In this document: piece by piece, positions 1-12,866 of the stretch
How positions within the stretch are numbered: the stretch's first letter is position 1
Layout of the letters: each line of letters begins with the position of its first letter
Source of the DNA: Kappaphycus alvarezii
Lineage: Eukaryota; Rhodophyta; Florideophyceae; Gigartinales; Solieriaceae
Assembly (NCBI GenBank): GCA_002205965.3
Contig: NADL03000748.1
Location: 124,001-188,000 of the forward strand
DNA: 64,000 bases
Direction: 5' to 3'
Position numbers and translations under genes: made by a program
The notes under the pieces: generated by a model
Databases searched by the model: none
What the model was told of the DNA's origin: nothing
The model's input: only the letters and a program-made list of their open reading frames with translations

Positions 1-1262
1 AGACGCTAACTACACTGAAACGGACATGGAAGCGTACCATGTTTTTTGTGACTCAGGGACCCTTGTTAAAGTTCCCAACTAATTTCAAAATTCGCTCTGT
101 CAAATGCTCAACCACACATCTGCACTGCAGACTCTGCAACGTCTATTTCCAGAACCAATAATGGAACTGCGACCACAACCGGGAGAGACATTATCCCAAG
201 GAATGGCTCCAACGCCTTTGCTAGATCTCACTTCTTTTAATACTACCAGCTACCCTCAAAAGCGCGTAGCCTTTCACCTCCGCTCAGATTGCCCTTCACA
301 TCAGAGGGCTGGTATTCAACCACGACTTTTCCCCTCCTGTCTACGAAGGGTTTGTTCGAGCATTCCTCGATGGTCGCTGCCAAGACCATGTAGAACTACG
401 TGGCGACCACAGTTCCACGTTCAAATGCCATACTAAGCGCCCACGTGGCGACTACGTGGCCAACACGTGGAGACCTGCATCTAATCGTTTGGAAATGCCC
501 ACGATAGTCCTCACACTACGATAAATATACAATTTCTTCAGACACCGAGGCGTCTTGAAGTACCTCTACATTGTCCCAGTCTCGGATGAGCACTGCAATC
601 GCGACATGCGTACTCGAAACTGCCGCCCGACATTGTTCCTCTCTACGCCGACCGCTTATGGAAAGTCATGCGGACTCCATTAAAGTCCTGGCTCAAACTC
701 CGACCCGTGAACTCGAAGCAATCCTTTGTAGACCCGTTTGCTCCGGTATCACACACTCTGCCACCACTTCAACCACTGATCCCCAACAGCGGCAGACCGT
801 CACACCGCCCTCTCCGCTAATCTAGCCTTTCGTCAAAAGACTATCAGCTGCGCCCCCTACGCACATCCTGGAAAAGACGTCTCTGTGAGTATCCACTGGC
901 AACTTTGTGCAATCGGCTTGGACACCCGCAATGCCATGTTGCGCAAGACTTCCAGGCTCATGCCTCAAACGTCTCCCGAATCGCAGCTCATTCCCCTGCA
1001 CTCGTAGCAATCTCCAAGTGACAAAGAGGACGGGAGCTGGACTACTCGAGTTGGTCCGCACCGCACAGGCCTTATCTTCACAGGAGGCGGTGCTTGGTTG
1101 GTCTAGCGCCATGCCGACAACTTTTAGCGCTACGAAATCTGTTTTCTCGTAGGAGGGCAATAGGGCGAATGGGCAAAGGGTTCGCTGGAGGCAAACCAAA
1201 AGGGAGTGGTTACCCGCGGCTCGAGGCAAGCTGGTTCGAAGGCATTGGCATGCCTTTCGGTT
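1..1262. other. GC-rich decayed coding-like sequence
   Basis: No intact gene. Coding-like fragments appear in changing frames on the + strand. At 87-230 one frame gives a Cys/His-rich stretch (HCRLCNVYF, then CDHNRERHYP after a stop) that looks like a broken zinc finger. Around 280-520 another frame runs open across about 75 codons. Stops and frame changes prevent a product call. The composition resembles the TE-rich right half of the window rather than the AT-rich island that follows, so I read it as old repeat sequence. Confidence 0.3.
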
Positions 1263-1406
1263 ACAAATCTGCGTGCCCGTTACAAGGCAACTTTCGTTTC
1301 ACAACCTACCTCCCGTCGACGACCTCGCCTTGCGTTTCGTTGGCGTTTCGCAGCGGGAGGTAGGCTGTGAAACGTAAGTTGCCTTGTAAAGGGCACGCAG
1401 ATTGGT
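1263..1406. repeat. Foldback hairpin, 52-bp arms, 40-nt loop
   Basis: Positions 1263-1314 are the reverse complement of 1355-1406 with 48 of 52 bases matching; the loop is 1315-1354. The arms begin ACAAATCTGCGTGCCC and end near CCTACCTCCC. The loop contains two copies of GCGTTTCG. This could be a foldback or MITE-type element, the end of a larger inverted-repeat transposon, or a hairpin precursor RNA. The overlapping short ORFs are explained by the palindrome. Confidence 0.8.
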
Positions 1407-1549
1407 AGCATAAAAAAGGCTGTGAGCCCAGTAAAGGCAACACAACGACGGAGGAAAGAAAGATAGAACAATGAACGGGGAACCGATTGTTGTGCTGCCA
1501 CACAATCCTTTACTTTCGCCCTTTTGAAAGGCCAACCAAGTCGCCAGAG

Positions 1550-1884
1550 GAGCTGCAGAGATTGCCTGCCGGAATGCGATTCGGGTTCTCCGCCGCAACC
1601 TGGCCCCCTGAGCCCTCAACCTCCCCGACTGCCACATACTCGCCCCGATCTTCTCCTTTCAGCCCATGGAATTTGATTCTGTTGGTACCCCTTCCAATGC
1701 TACATCTTCCTGTGTTGCTGATTTCATCCCGAACATCGCACGCCGCTTCTTCACCGACACAGGAACGGTTCGCCGTAGGATCCATCAACGCCTCTGTGCC
1801 GTCACGTGGTCTTGTATAGCGATGGCCATACTGTCTCGGGCTCTGCCACACAATGCTCCCTTGTCCTATCCGATTAGTACCTAA
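1550..1884 (+). pseudogene. C-terminal remnant of a repeat-family protein (left copy)
   Basis: The frame ending at 1884 gives a roughly 70-residue tail containing VRRRIHQRLCAV, then AMAILSRA, and a stop. The same tail occurs at 48,694-48,987 (+) with matching pattern (IRTRIYQRISCT, then AMAIISRA) and a stop at the equivalent place. The shared C-terminus with divergent DNA shows descent from one protein family. I do not recognise the family; a transposon ORF is most likely because both copies lie in TE-rich sequence. The upstream part is proline-rich and its start is not clear. Confidence 0.45.
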
Positions 1885-3900
1885 GTATAAGGTCAATCCC
1901 TGTGGTAGTTGCGCCCAAAATATCGCACTACAGAGGATCCCTTACCAATCCCTTCACAGAGTCAAACTCACAAACGAAGCGTGGATACAGGCTTACCCGC
2001 CAGTCCGTCGGAGTAGTCACGGCTTTTCAGCCGTTCGTCCGTATCTACAGACGGCTGCCGCCGCCAGCACCATTGATGCAGCCCCAGCTCAAGCCTGGAC
2101 AGCCCGGCTCTCACAGGCCCTTACCGTCGTCCAACTGATTGGACATCCATCCTATCTAGCCCAAGCGTCTCTCTTCGCTAAGGCCGAACCATTCGTTCGC
2201 TTTTTCCCGGGCACCTTCACCAGCTCCTGATTATCCCCAAACCTTGGTCCTCACGCCCCCAATATTCCTCGATGTCTCATCCAGAAATACCCTCTCAGTC
2301 CTGCCATAAACAGGGTGGACCACGACGCGATGGCCCGAACCCACTTGAGGAACGAAGATTAGGCCCCCACTCCCACTACCTCCCAACACTGTGATGCTGA
2401 CATACATCTCCGCTCCGCGGAGTCGCATTTCGCCAGAGCTTTGCCGCAGTCTTCTCTGTTGCTCGCCCCACCAACACTGACACCATCCCAGCCACTCACT
2501 GTACCGTTACGCTTCAGCGCCACCTTGGCCTCCCTGTTCCCCCGGAGGGCCCGCTTCCAACCTGCTGCAATTGCAGCAGACATACAGATGCGTTCGGGAC
2601 CACGCTCATGTTTCTGCAGGCTCCACAGTCAGTCTTATGCGTAAACCGCTCGCTTTCCACATCACCCTAGCTGCAAGGTGTGAATATGACTTCGGGTTTC
2701 TCCTCTACGCCCCCGATACTGAACTACGGCCAGCTGACATCCTCCCGTAGGCCCCAGCCACGATCACTAATTCCCAACCGCGAGCGTTTGACATTACAAT
2801 TGACTCCGAATTTAATTCCACCACACGCAACAACAACTCGATCCAACGTGTTGGAGTTGCAGCAGAGACCATCCACCGCGGACCTCCACCTGCCTTCACA
2901 TTCCAGCCCATCGCCTTCGACTTAAACGTGCAACGTCTAACGCCACTACTTCCCATTGATTAGCTCCTCTTGACTATCGCGTGCCGCTTATTCGATAACC
3001 AAGTACGGTATTGCCTGGCAGAGGATCTAAGAGGCGCCCTCGCTATCCTGTTGACATCGAGCGTCACGTCAGGGAGATGTCAACCAACAAGCGTCATTGA
3101 GATGTCAACCAAGTAGCTTCGTTATGTGCTTATTAGAAACCCTAATACACTCGCATTACAGTCAATCGCAAATATGCATCGTAATTGCACAGCGATGCCA
3201 TTTGGTATGCGCCTGAAATTTAACCTCGCTTTTTCGCTTGAGTGGGCAATTGGTTCAGCCATTGTCAGGAGTCGTCCGTTTAGCAGAACCCGAGGTCCTG
3301 TGCAGTGCGGACTTGTTTTCAAACAATAAAGCGTCATTCTTCCTTGAACCACAAGGGATGAAGCTAAAATGAATCTGAACCTGAACACTACTCTCATTTC
3401 CTAATTCCAAACTGAAATACACGTGTACGCAAAAGATAAAAGAAATCAATCCACCGTCAAGACTCGACTATTGCTGTTGTAGGCGCAAGGAGGAGAGAAT
3501 GTTGGTAACCTAGCGCGTAGACCGTGCGCAGCGGCAGGGAGCGGAGTCGTAGAGATGAATAAAGGATAACGGCAGTGGCAAGTTTCCAGGGTACAAGGAG
3601 TACCCGCTCGGTCCTCCTTCCTTCTCCTTTCTGCCCACCGAGCAGTCGTTTACTGTGTGGGTTAAGTACCCTTCTAGAATGATCTCGCGAGCTCGCGGGA
3701 ACGCGGCAACCCGAACCCCCAGATGATATTTTTCGGGTTAATTTCCACGTGGCAAATTGCCACCACAACAATTGCACCGCGTCATACCAACACACCATTC
3801 CTGGAGGGAATCTCTTAATGTGTTCAAAAGCCTGAACCATACAGGTCGTGGGTTATCCATGCCTACTTTAACAGCCCCGGACAAAAAGATGGCACACCCC
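1885..3900. other. No supported gene; decayed GC-rich sequence
   Basis: Short ORFs occur on both strands (for example 3457-3840 on the minus strand, 127 codons) but none has a recognisable motif or a homologue elsewhere in the window. A short direct repeat of GAGATGTCAACCAA is seen at about 3075 and 3101. Base composition falls sharply into the AT-rich island at about 3.9 kb. Confidence 0.4.
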
Positions 3901-6041
3901 CTTTCTTAAAGGTATGTCCTGAACAAAGTGGCATTTAAAAAGGAAAACTGACCAAACGCATTAATTTTTGAAGCTGACTCTGCCTGTAGAAGGATTCTTT
4001 CCAATGACTGAAAATATTTTATTTTATTCATACTCGGAGATATTCCTGCTTTCAGGGGCAAGAGCTATGTACAAAGTTGTGTATTTACATAGTGCCAAGC
4101 AGCCGAAAGTATCATTATCTTCCATAGACTATCAGATTCATACAGCGGGAGCTTGAACAAATCGAGCACTAATGGCTACAAAAATGGGAAAATAACTTGC
4201 GACTCAGAGAATCTACCATTTATTCTCTCGATGGACTATAATGATTTGTACTAGACGATTAGCCAAGTGCATGAAGGAAGCGATGAAAGACGCCGGTCTA
4301 CCGGTTAAAAGGCTGTAAGATTCTTTTAAGAGCGAGTAAATATCAAGTATGCAGTATTGACTACAACATTAAGGCAAGACCATTCATCTTATATGTCTGT
4401 AATTAAAACATGAATAATGCCAATGAATCCATTTTGCGTTCCTCGTACTGTTAATGTGGGTTTTTAGGCGCAAAATAGGTAATAGATGGTTCAACTGATG
4501 GTTGAAGCTTCCGGTGAGAAGACCAGAGCTTCTGACCATGGTTTATGTAGAGAAGCATTCAACCAGAGTGACAATGAATGGTAAGCAAATAATAGTAAAT
4601 TCAAAGGTATTCTAGAAGAACGGCCCTAGGGGCGTAATTCCAAAAGGTTCTGAGAGTTCACCTAGCATATTACGGTGAGACTGACATTACTGCACATCAT
4701 GGCAGAGTTACATTGATCCACTTGGCGAGATGGCACAAGGCACTTGCTGAATAGTCTTGCCTGAAAAGTATCTACGAGTATGCCAGGTATCCATAATGGC
4801 TTCGTCTAATTGGCTCTGCGGTCTTGACACGTTGCATCGTTGTCAAATTACAGTGCATTAGCTGCACTAATGTCTCCTTACAGTGCTCATATTGCACTGG
4901 TGCCTCTTTACAGTACTCATGGCGGTTTGAGGGCTACTGGCGGGATATCTTGTACAAAAAGGATACTACTGGGCATGATCATCACAATTAATCTCTAAAA
5001 AATTTGATTCTTACTTCATTTGAATATACCGGGGTGCAAAAGAATGCGATAAGTTCAGCAGAAGTCAATACAGGACTGCACGATATGAAACATGCAGGTT
5101 GATGCCCGAAAAAGTGCAATACAATGATCTTAACCTATTTTAGTAAGCGAAGAGAAATGGCTGTAATAAACACTAGTCTGGCAAATTTTAGTTAATCAAT
5201 ACGGTCTCTTATGTATGAGGTATTTATGTAGGAAAAAGAAAGATGGAAACTAAATTGGTGTTTATCTTACCACTGTCCTTGTATGATGACAAGTTTTAGG
5301 GCCAATAGTTAGGTAAAATAATTTTCTTTTATTTATTTTGCAATTTTCAACTGTAGCGAGGCCCGATCAAAATAAAATTCTCAGCAATTTCAACACTGGT
5401 CATGGTTCTACAACTTTTTCAACACAATAATCTTCGAATTTTGTTTTCAGTTTGCCATATTTTATCATTTCAGTACCTTCAGATGGATGTTTTAGTGGAA
5501 TTTCCGTAAATTTTAGGGCTACTAAGCACCAATTAACTGTAATGATACTGCACGTTTCTAAAGGATCTTTCTTAGAAAATATTTACGGACCCCCAACAAT
5601 TTTTTCATCGTCACAACAACTGTAAAAGCTAATACAAAGAAACTTTTTTTCATCATACGAGTCCAAGGTGTGCCTCATATGAGGAGCTGCTATCATAGAT
5701 AGACACTAGTAAACCCTAGAAATTGGAGAAACATGCAAGAATTACTATCTGCGTGAAGAAAATTACATGAGCACTCGCTTAGAATTGATGAATAATGCGA
5801 TTAGGAAGAGACTTTAACTGCTTTGCCCTTTTATTACCAGCTTCATGTAGAGCTCGAGCGAAACAATATTTATTTTTATCAAACGTATTCCCCGTGCGGC
5901 AGGTACTGCCGGGATATCAACTGTCTTCATTTTGTTTTCTTCTTAACGAACAATACTTCATTGAAGACATATAGAATGTCAAATAAGGAGGAAATAAGGA
6001 GGAAATAAGCTCAAACACATTATACGCAAACACTAAGATTG

Positions 6042-6317
6042 AGATGGATAATAAATATATCAGGCTTCTTCAAGATTTTGTTCGAAAAGGCTCGTTTGGA
6101 CAATATCGTAACATTCTGACGGCGTCGGAACACAGCCTGTTGATGTGAGTAGTTGCAGCCATTTATGTCAATTTTGGGACCAAAAAATTACACCGGTCCC
6201 ATGAGGGCTTTGAAAAACTTACAATAGAGTTTAATCACCATTTCCAGATCTTTCCAGAGTATAATGGGCTAATAAACGACAAGATTCATGGCTTGTCCCG
6301 ACTATCGTGTGGGTAAA
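6042..6317 (+). pseudogene. Possible decayed ORF, unknown
   Basis: One frame from the ATG at 6042 stays open for about 30 codons (MDNKYIRLLQDFV), meets a TGA, then stays open in the same frame for about 60 more codons (including RSHEGFEKLTIEFNHHF) to a TAA. Composition here is less AT-rich than the surroundings. No family is recognised; a transposon fragment is possible. Chance openness cannot be excluded. Confidence 0.2.
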
Positions 6318-7799
6318 GCCCGCATCAGAGTAGAAACTGTTGCTCAAGGCTAATCTCTTCTGATTCCCCTCGTCAAACAGTGAAAAGAGGATTCTGATGC
6401 AATGAACAGGACCTCAGTATACGTTCAAAGACGAAATTGGCATAAGATGGGACGTAGAGTCTCTAATTACCGGAAGAATCCACGTATTAATCACCTTTGT
6501 AACACAACCGACTTTATCTTCCCAAATATTGAACCACCCCACATTTCCCCTTTGTAACAGGTACAGCATATAAAGCAGTTTAAGACATTATACAGATAAG
6601 TGCTGGTTCGCGTAGATAAGCAGGGCGACTGGTGTTTTGAAATACAGGAAAAGAAACAAAATTCGAGAATCGGAATGGTTCAATCTAGTCCTACAAAGTC
6701 AGTAGCACAATGTTTAGAGAGTTTGATTTGTCTCCGGTACAAACTCTGAGATTTATTTAATCCACAGAAAAATTACAGTACAAAATAAAAAGAAATTTAT
6801 ACACGAATATGCAGCCGATGATGAGAAAGTCTAAATATTAACGATTTACATGGACCGCAGTAGCCACTACTTGTAAAGAATATTTATACTACCATAAAAT
6901 TACTCTAATTATTAAAACAGAAAATTCAGAGGTTACAGAAAAACTTTAAAAGGAATTCAGGGTACTTTAAATCATTAATTGATATTTTCTAACGTTCTCG
7001 ATTCAATTTTGGAGCCCAAATACGTTGATTTGTAAAATATGTATATGATTATTTATATTACGGATAAGAGCCAAGCACAGATGATCAGTTTTGATTAGCT
7101 AAGTTTCAATCAGTCAGTCCTAAAAAGTACCTTACATGAATCATCTACTGGTTTAATTTCCAGGAAAATAAGTATCGATTATAAAATATCAAAATTGTCT
7201 TCACTCAATGTAGTATAGCTGTACTGATTTGTCCGTCATACAGATAATGTACGTTTCTTTATTATTTCAGGCGGTTTTAGGTATACAATAAGTTACAGCA
7301 GACAGGAAAAATTACATTTAGTAGTGCGCAAGTATTAAATATTGGCAAGTAAAACGATGAGAACTACGAATTATTTTTGACGCACCAAATTCGAAATATG
7401 TTCGGATGAAAATATCGAGTTAATGTGATAGGAAAGTAAAGAAATTGTTGCATCACTTCAAAGTATCAGTCCCAAATAGTTGAACTCCTCAGTTATCTGA
7501 ACATTTTTTCAATTTAAATAAGAAAATTTAGCTTCTCGTATTTTTATTTTTTCAAGAGAATCATCGAAAATTACATTTTTTTGAATAAAAAAGTGGAAGT
7601 TTTTAAATTTAGAAATATTTATCAGATCAAAATTTTTGATTTATTCAATATTAAATTATCTTTAGATTGATTAAGAAATGGTTTGATAGTGGTATAATAC
7701 TCGTATGTGATATAGCAATAATGAAACAAAATGCAAAGAGATATTTGTAGAATCATACGCATTTTCTGTTATAATCTGAGGTGATATCGTCTATACTAG

Positions 7800-8220
7800 C
7801 TTGTATTTCGGTTTTGGCATGCCGAAGTAGATCTTCAAAACACTCCAGACGTTTTTGGCGCCGGTTGGAATCGTTTAATTGATTCACTGCCTTAGTCTGA
7901 CATTCGTACAGGTGGCTAAAGATGATGTTTTGAAGATCTCCGTAATTTCATTAAGCTATTCGCCGCTTAACTCTGGATTGTGGTTCTAATTTTATACATA
8001 AAATTATCCATCTGGCGTGGGTGATGAATTGGTGTGAGACATTGAACATAAATGGTGGATAGGCAGGATGATGGTCTGGGGTAGCATGTAACATCTAAAG
8101 GGATCAGGAGACTGACTCAGGTTTTTGGAGCACCAAGTGACGGATGATTGTGTCTGTAAAGCGAATTTGATGCTTATAACTCATCTCAGCAAAAAGTTGA
8201 GCTAAAAAATTTCATGTTAT
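7800..8220 (+). mobile_element. Tc1/mariner-like transposase remnant
   Basis: Near 8068-8150 a broken frame reads MMVWGSM, then, past stops, LRFLEHQVTDD. This resembles the conserved MVWG..G...L.F..G..T block before the third catalytic residue of Tc1-type DDE transposases. The patch is more GC-rich than its flanks. It is heavily degraded, and no terminal repeats were located. Confidence 0.3.
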
Positions 8221-9809
8221 ATCTATGCAGATGCTCCATGCATAATTATACTTCAATTTACTTTTTTTCCTACTGAACCATTACAAATTATCAACATATG
8301 ATTTAAAAATATCTTTAAACGTCTTAGATGAGTTTGTTATGTCCTACCAAGGACTATTTATATTCATTTATAAAATTACATTCGTATCTTCACAAGGTCT
8401 TGCCTCTGCATTATCTTTACATTTTGAAGTATTAACATTTTAGAAAGTTTTTTTTGTGAATTTTTGCTTTAAAATCACCAATAATAGGATTAACTGGGAA
8501 AAAATTACCCATAACGTAAGTTAAAATTCACACTTTTGTTATTTTTAAATTTTTATTTAATTTAATAAAAATTTGGTATATTTCTATCCAGACGAACTCA
8601 AATTTTGTACTAAGCAAATATTTTTTAATTGAACAGATCAAATAAAATGTATGTCTTTTCCTTTTAGTTAATCGCCTACTCAGTGTTTAGTTGTCGTTTA
8701 AATGTCAAACAATACACCAACTGAAGATTTTTGAACTTTGAACACACCATTGAGCACGTAAAATATAGTACAGGGGATATAATTTTTTAAATAACTTGAA
8801 AGTAAGTCAACCCGTAAAAATTGACCTTGTCTAAATAATATCAGAGTTGAACGTTGAATAAAATTTACAAGAGCAGAATAATCAAAAAAAAATTGAAAAA
8901 TCAATATTCCTCTTCAAAGAAGTACTTCACAATGTCATGAGGAAAATTTAAATAATAATGATAACATACGCAGATAAATACAAAAAGCAGAGTTTTAATC
9001 TAACAAATTAAGTTTTCAATTAAAACTTTTCAATTTAATGTATTATTTCGTCAAAACTTCTCATGTATACAATATTATTTTTTTCTTCTGTAATTAAATA
9101 TACCTGTGAAAGAAAAGTCATTTTTTGACCCTTAATTAATTTTTAATTTAGAGTACTTGATTTATTTGGTTTATAAGTATAATTCCAAAGTGGATAAATA
9201 CTTTGAACTTAATTTTAACTCAAAACTATTTAATTTTTACCATAACTGACTTCTACTTGTAATAAACTATAATTTTCATGTAGTTTTTCAGCTATACAGG
9301 AAAACTTTCCCCACTTAAATATCAATTAAAAAGATTTTCATAAAAGATGAGACCAAAAGCATAATTTCGCTCCAATGGAATGAAAATTCCAGATTGAGTG
9401 ACATATATTGTACTTTACTCTTTAGGATGACAGAGATATATAATTTTTTGACTTTACCATGAATGAGCTGTACATCAGTACTAATATTTCCGTTCGGTAC
9501 GATCTAATCTAATTTGACATGTTGAGTTCAAAATTTCGAAATTATTCTGGAATGAAGATTTCATATGAGAGCATTCCGAGTAGTTCTAAACGAGTGAATT
9601 TATGTAAATAAATAATTAATTCAGGGCATGTAATTCAAATTTCCTCAATTTTAATTTGGCACAGTGCAACTCTAAAATTTTTTCTACCTCAGCATATGTC
9701 ACGCAAATAATTTAATGATGCATTCATGAGGATTCAAGAAATCTAGTTAAAGGATAAGAAATAGAAATATTCCATTGGTTTTTGACAAACTAATTGGTAT
9801 TCGAGCAAT

Positions 9810-10702
9810 ATGCAGACTAGAAATTATTCTGGATTTGTGCGAAAAATACTTTTTTTTACACTAGGAACATTGTTTATCATTTTTGCGGTCAAAATTACGA
9901 AGATATCCGAGGATGAGGATGAGAATCTTCTGGAGGAGAGAATATGTTTAACACCATCCGGAACGAAGGAAGGACTCTATAGTACTGCGTATAGAATGGC
10001 TCCTTATGTAGCAAAATACGGAATTGAAAACGTCAGACTTCTTTCTGTTCCAAACATTCATGGATATAGGATAAATGAAGTTCTCGGAATACCTCCATGT
10101 AGTTCTGACGATGAATCATTGGTTAGAAAGGTTCAAATACAGAAGCAGTGTACATTAATTCCATCCATGGCTTTATGTGGACCAATTGAATATCTCGGCC
10201 TAAACGAAACATCAGCTATGGTGCAAAAAATACTATCAATTCCAGATTGCTCAAGTTATCCAGAATCTGAAACATTTGACATATTGATACATGAGAGAGT
10301 AGGAGATATGGGTGTTTAACTGAGTACGGACTTCGTCCCCCCAAAATGGTATGGCGAAATGATACTGCAGCCGCAATAAATGGAGTCCGGAGAAAATTAA
10401 GAAAAAAACACCTTCGGGTAAGAATATATAACGAAGATGAACCTGATGCTATGGTTGTGACCCGCGATACAAATCTAACAGTAATGGGAGGATTTGATGT
10501 GAAGAAAACTCTGAGAGACGTTCGATGTGCATTGTATGGTCTTGTAGGATCAGGAGGCTTTAGCAGATTTATAACTGACAGTCATAAAGTCAAGAATATT
10601 ATTTGTCATTCATCTGAGTCGTGCGAATACTTCGAAGGCCAGAAGAGTATTGGCGACGAGGAATGGAAAAACAAAAACATAGTACCTATCGAAAACTTAT
10701 AA
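9810..10702 (+). CDS. Eight-Cys type II membrane protein, copy A (one frameshift)
   Basis: Function unknown. From the ATG at 9810 there is a short basic N-terminus and one hydrophobic segment (ILFFTLGTLFIIFAV, about residues 14-28), then a soluble domain: a type II or signal-anchor layout that would place the domain in the secretory lumen or outside the cell. The first frame stops at 10,319. Family similarity continues in the next frame from about 10,313 (CLTEYGLRPP) to the TAA at 10,702, so one base has been gained or lost. Across both parts it aligns end to end with the copy at 18,698-19,528, sharing eight cysteines (CLTP, GIPPC, QC, LCG, PDC, RC, IIC, ESC) and a C-terminal block YGLVGSGGFSRF..D.H.V. 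Potential N-glycosylation sites are present. The break may be a sequencing indel or true decay. Confidence 0.7.
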
Positions 10703-12110
10703 ATAAAGAGAAAAGTTCCAAGCTTATGAAAGACGTTCATATGTAATACACTATTTTTGAATAAAATGGAAAGACATATTTCAGAGGCAGTATGTGAAGA
10801 AAGGGGCGTTCCGAGTCCAGCCTAAACTATCGAGAAGGGAAAGCTGTCCAAAAATTTGGCAGACATTCATGGCGAGACATTGCTTTGGGACGATCGAGGC
10901 CATAATGGAATGCTCTGCCGCTAGCGTTCGACTCTTTAGGATCTCATTCTGTGACAGAATGCATGTTGATTGATAGATAATCAACATCTGTCTAGAGTCT
11001 CAGTTATCTCAGTTGATTATTAACAGGAATTTTAACAGGAAGATTGATGAATGTACCGTACAAGGAGGTTAATTACGCAATCTGATCAACGTTTAAGGCG
11101 TATGTAATTTGTCGTACCCCACAGCACCCAAAGTTAGTCAACCGAATTAAACTTAATTTTTAAGGACTTCGCGGAAATTGACATTCATTCATCAGCGATA
11201 AAATCAAAGATAACTGAAAATACCTTTAATTAAAATTTCCAACGAAAATCTTTTTATTACTTGACGTTCAGGAACAGAAAAGAAAGTAATATTAAAAAAA
11301 TTCAAATACAAATCTCTCATTCATTCATTAATTTTGGAGATCAGAATAAGTGGAGTAGCTGACAAGGGTTGATTATTTTCATTAACGTATTGAAAAATTA
11401 AAATAAATAACTAAGGAGAGATTGAAATAATATTCCAATTAAAATTTTTCAGTAACTTCCTACCTCACAGAACTAAAAAATGTAAATGATATTATTACCA
11501 GTAAGAATGATCAGAATCAAAAATCCAGGTAGTCGAGACTTTTCTAAGCAGCAACTTAGTCTTCTTTTGTATCGGCTTAACAATTTTCATATGAAATTAA
11601 TGATCAAATGTGAAAAGCTAATACCAAAAAAGAATAGTGAACAAATAGGATCACTTCAGTAAAAACTATAAACGAGGTCATTCTCTGCAATGAAAGGATT
11701 TACGGTCTTTTTAATTTTTACTCAAGATAACAATTGAAGTTTCCCTGAAATAGACTTTTTAATACTTCTGTTAGTAATATATATGTACTAAAGCTAACCA
11801 GAGTAAATTTAAGGCATTTGGTTTCATCTCTAACAGTATCTAATGTTTTAAGCAGAGAGCATACCAAAAAATCTTTTTTATTTCTTGCCATTTATGGATA
11901 ACATTTCGGACAAATTATTCAACAAGCAAAAGCCTATAGAGCATTTTTTGCGATCTTTCCTCGAAAATTCTGTAACGATGTTGTGTAAAATATACATCAC
12001 CATTTGCGGATCTCACTATGAGAAGCAAGGCCTTTTTAAATGACTCAATTCAATCGTACATTTATATTCTTTTACTTCCCTTCTGTTGGATTCCGTCGAA
12101 AAATGTTTCA
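10703..12110. other. AT-rich spacer, no gene seen
   Basis: A 68-codon ORF at 10,781-10,987 (minus) is in slightly GC-richer sequence but has no family match in the window. The rest is AT-rich with no supported feature. Confidence 0.4.
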
Positions 12111-12866
12111 CTAAACTGGTTTTAGGTAGATGAAATTGCCCATTCTAAGTTCTAACACCTTCTTGTCTTCTAAATTCATTAACTCATCCGTCCCTGCATC
12201 AATGAAGTGTACTTCATATCCAATCAGTTTGGAAGCTTCCTTAAATGATACTACATCATAAGGGGCAACCCAGAGGCTGTTCTTGAGTTTGCGAAAAGAC
12301 CTACTTGGTAATGAAGAATGACGGGGCATTTTTCTGTCTGCACAAATGAAGAACCGAAAATTTATCCAGAATATATTCGAATGATCCAGAAAGGCAAATG
12401 CAGCAATTTTTTTACCTGGGAAGAACGGAAATTCATGATTGTTCAGATCGCAGAGGGAGGTCTTCGAATTTGGAATTCTTTCAGTAAGGTCAACAGGAGC
12501 GTAAGTAATAGTCTCTGGAGTTACTGCGCGCAAAGCTTGAAAACCGGAACCCATATCGACAAGAAGACTACCTGGTTCTCCAAGATGTCCGAATCTATTG
12601 AGAGTTTTTACAGCGTACTCTGCTCTGTCGGTAAGGTTCATCCAGGCAGATTTTTCGGTCCACATGGAGCTACTTCTAGCCTCTGCTGACCCAACAAAAT
12701 TCCCTGAACAGTCTGAGATCTCTATAGAGGCTCCAGAATTGAGTTTGAGAAATTTTTTCTGTAGATCTTGCCGATCTCCATAGTATGCAAGAGATAGCAA
12801 GGAAATTAATACCAAAAATGAAACAACAAAAAAAATATTCCTCTTGCTCGGCGAAACCGATTTCAT
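12111..12866 (-). CDS. Membrane-anchored methyltransferase-like protein, copy D
   Basis: About 251 residues from the ATG at 12,866; the open frame extends upstream, but only with a TTG start, and the paralogue supports the ATG. It has a short basic N-terminus, one transmembrane segment (IFFVVSFLVLISLLSLAYY), a linker, then a core with LLVDMGSGFQALR, YAPVDLTER, SLCDLNNHEFPFF and a C-terminal VSFKEASKLIGYEV. This order (Asp-Gly glycine loop, then an acidic P-V-D strand, then CDLN and a further strand) matches class I SAM-dependent methyltransferases in which the usual loop is written DMGxGFQALR. Residues encoded at about 12,310-12,400 do not resemble the paralogue, but the neighbouring frame does (GSFEYILDK, then LCRQKNAP), so a pair of compensating indels has scrambled about 30 residues. 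Substrate unknown. Anchoring suggests a Golgi or extracellular-side role. Confidence 0.6.
   Translation of the reverse strand: MKSVSPSKRNIFFVVSFLVLISLLSLAYYGDRQDLQKKFLKLNSGASIEISDCSGNFVGSAEARSSSMWTEKSAWMNLTDRAEYAVKTLNRFGHLGEPGSLLVDMGSGFQALRAVTPETITYAPVDLTERIPNSKTSLCDLNNHEFPFFPGKKIAAFAFLDHSNIFWINFRFFICADRKMPRHSSLPSRSFRKLKNSLWVAPYDVVSFKEASKLIGYEVHFIDAGTDELMNLEDKKVLELRMGNFIYLKPV

Larger units (their letters stand above)
3900..9800. other. AT-rich intergenic sequence of the island
   Basis: Very AT-rich with no ORF of convincing length. Two patches stand out and are listed separately: a possible decayed ORF at 6042-6317 and a Tc1-like remnant near 7.8-8.2 kb. Otherwise I see only A/T runs and short chance ORFs. 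Confidence 0.5.
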
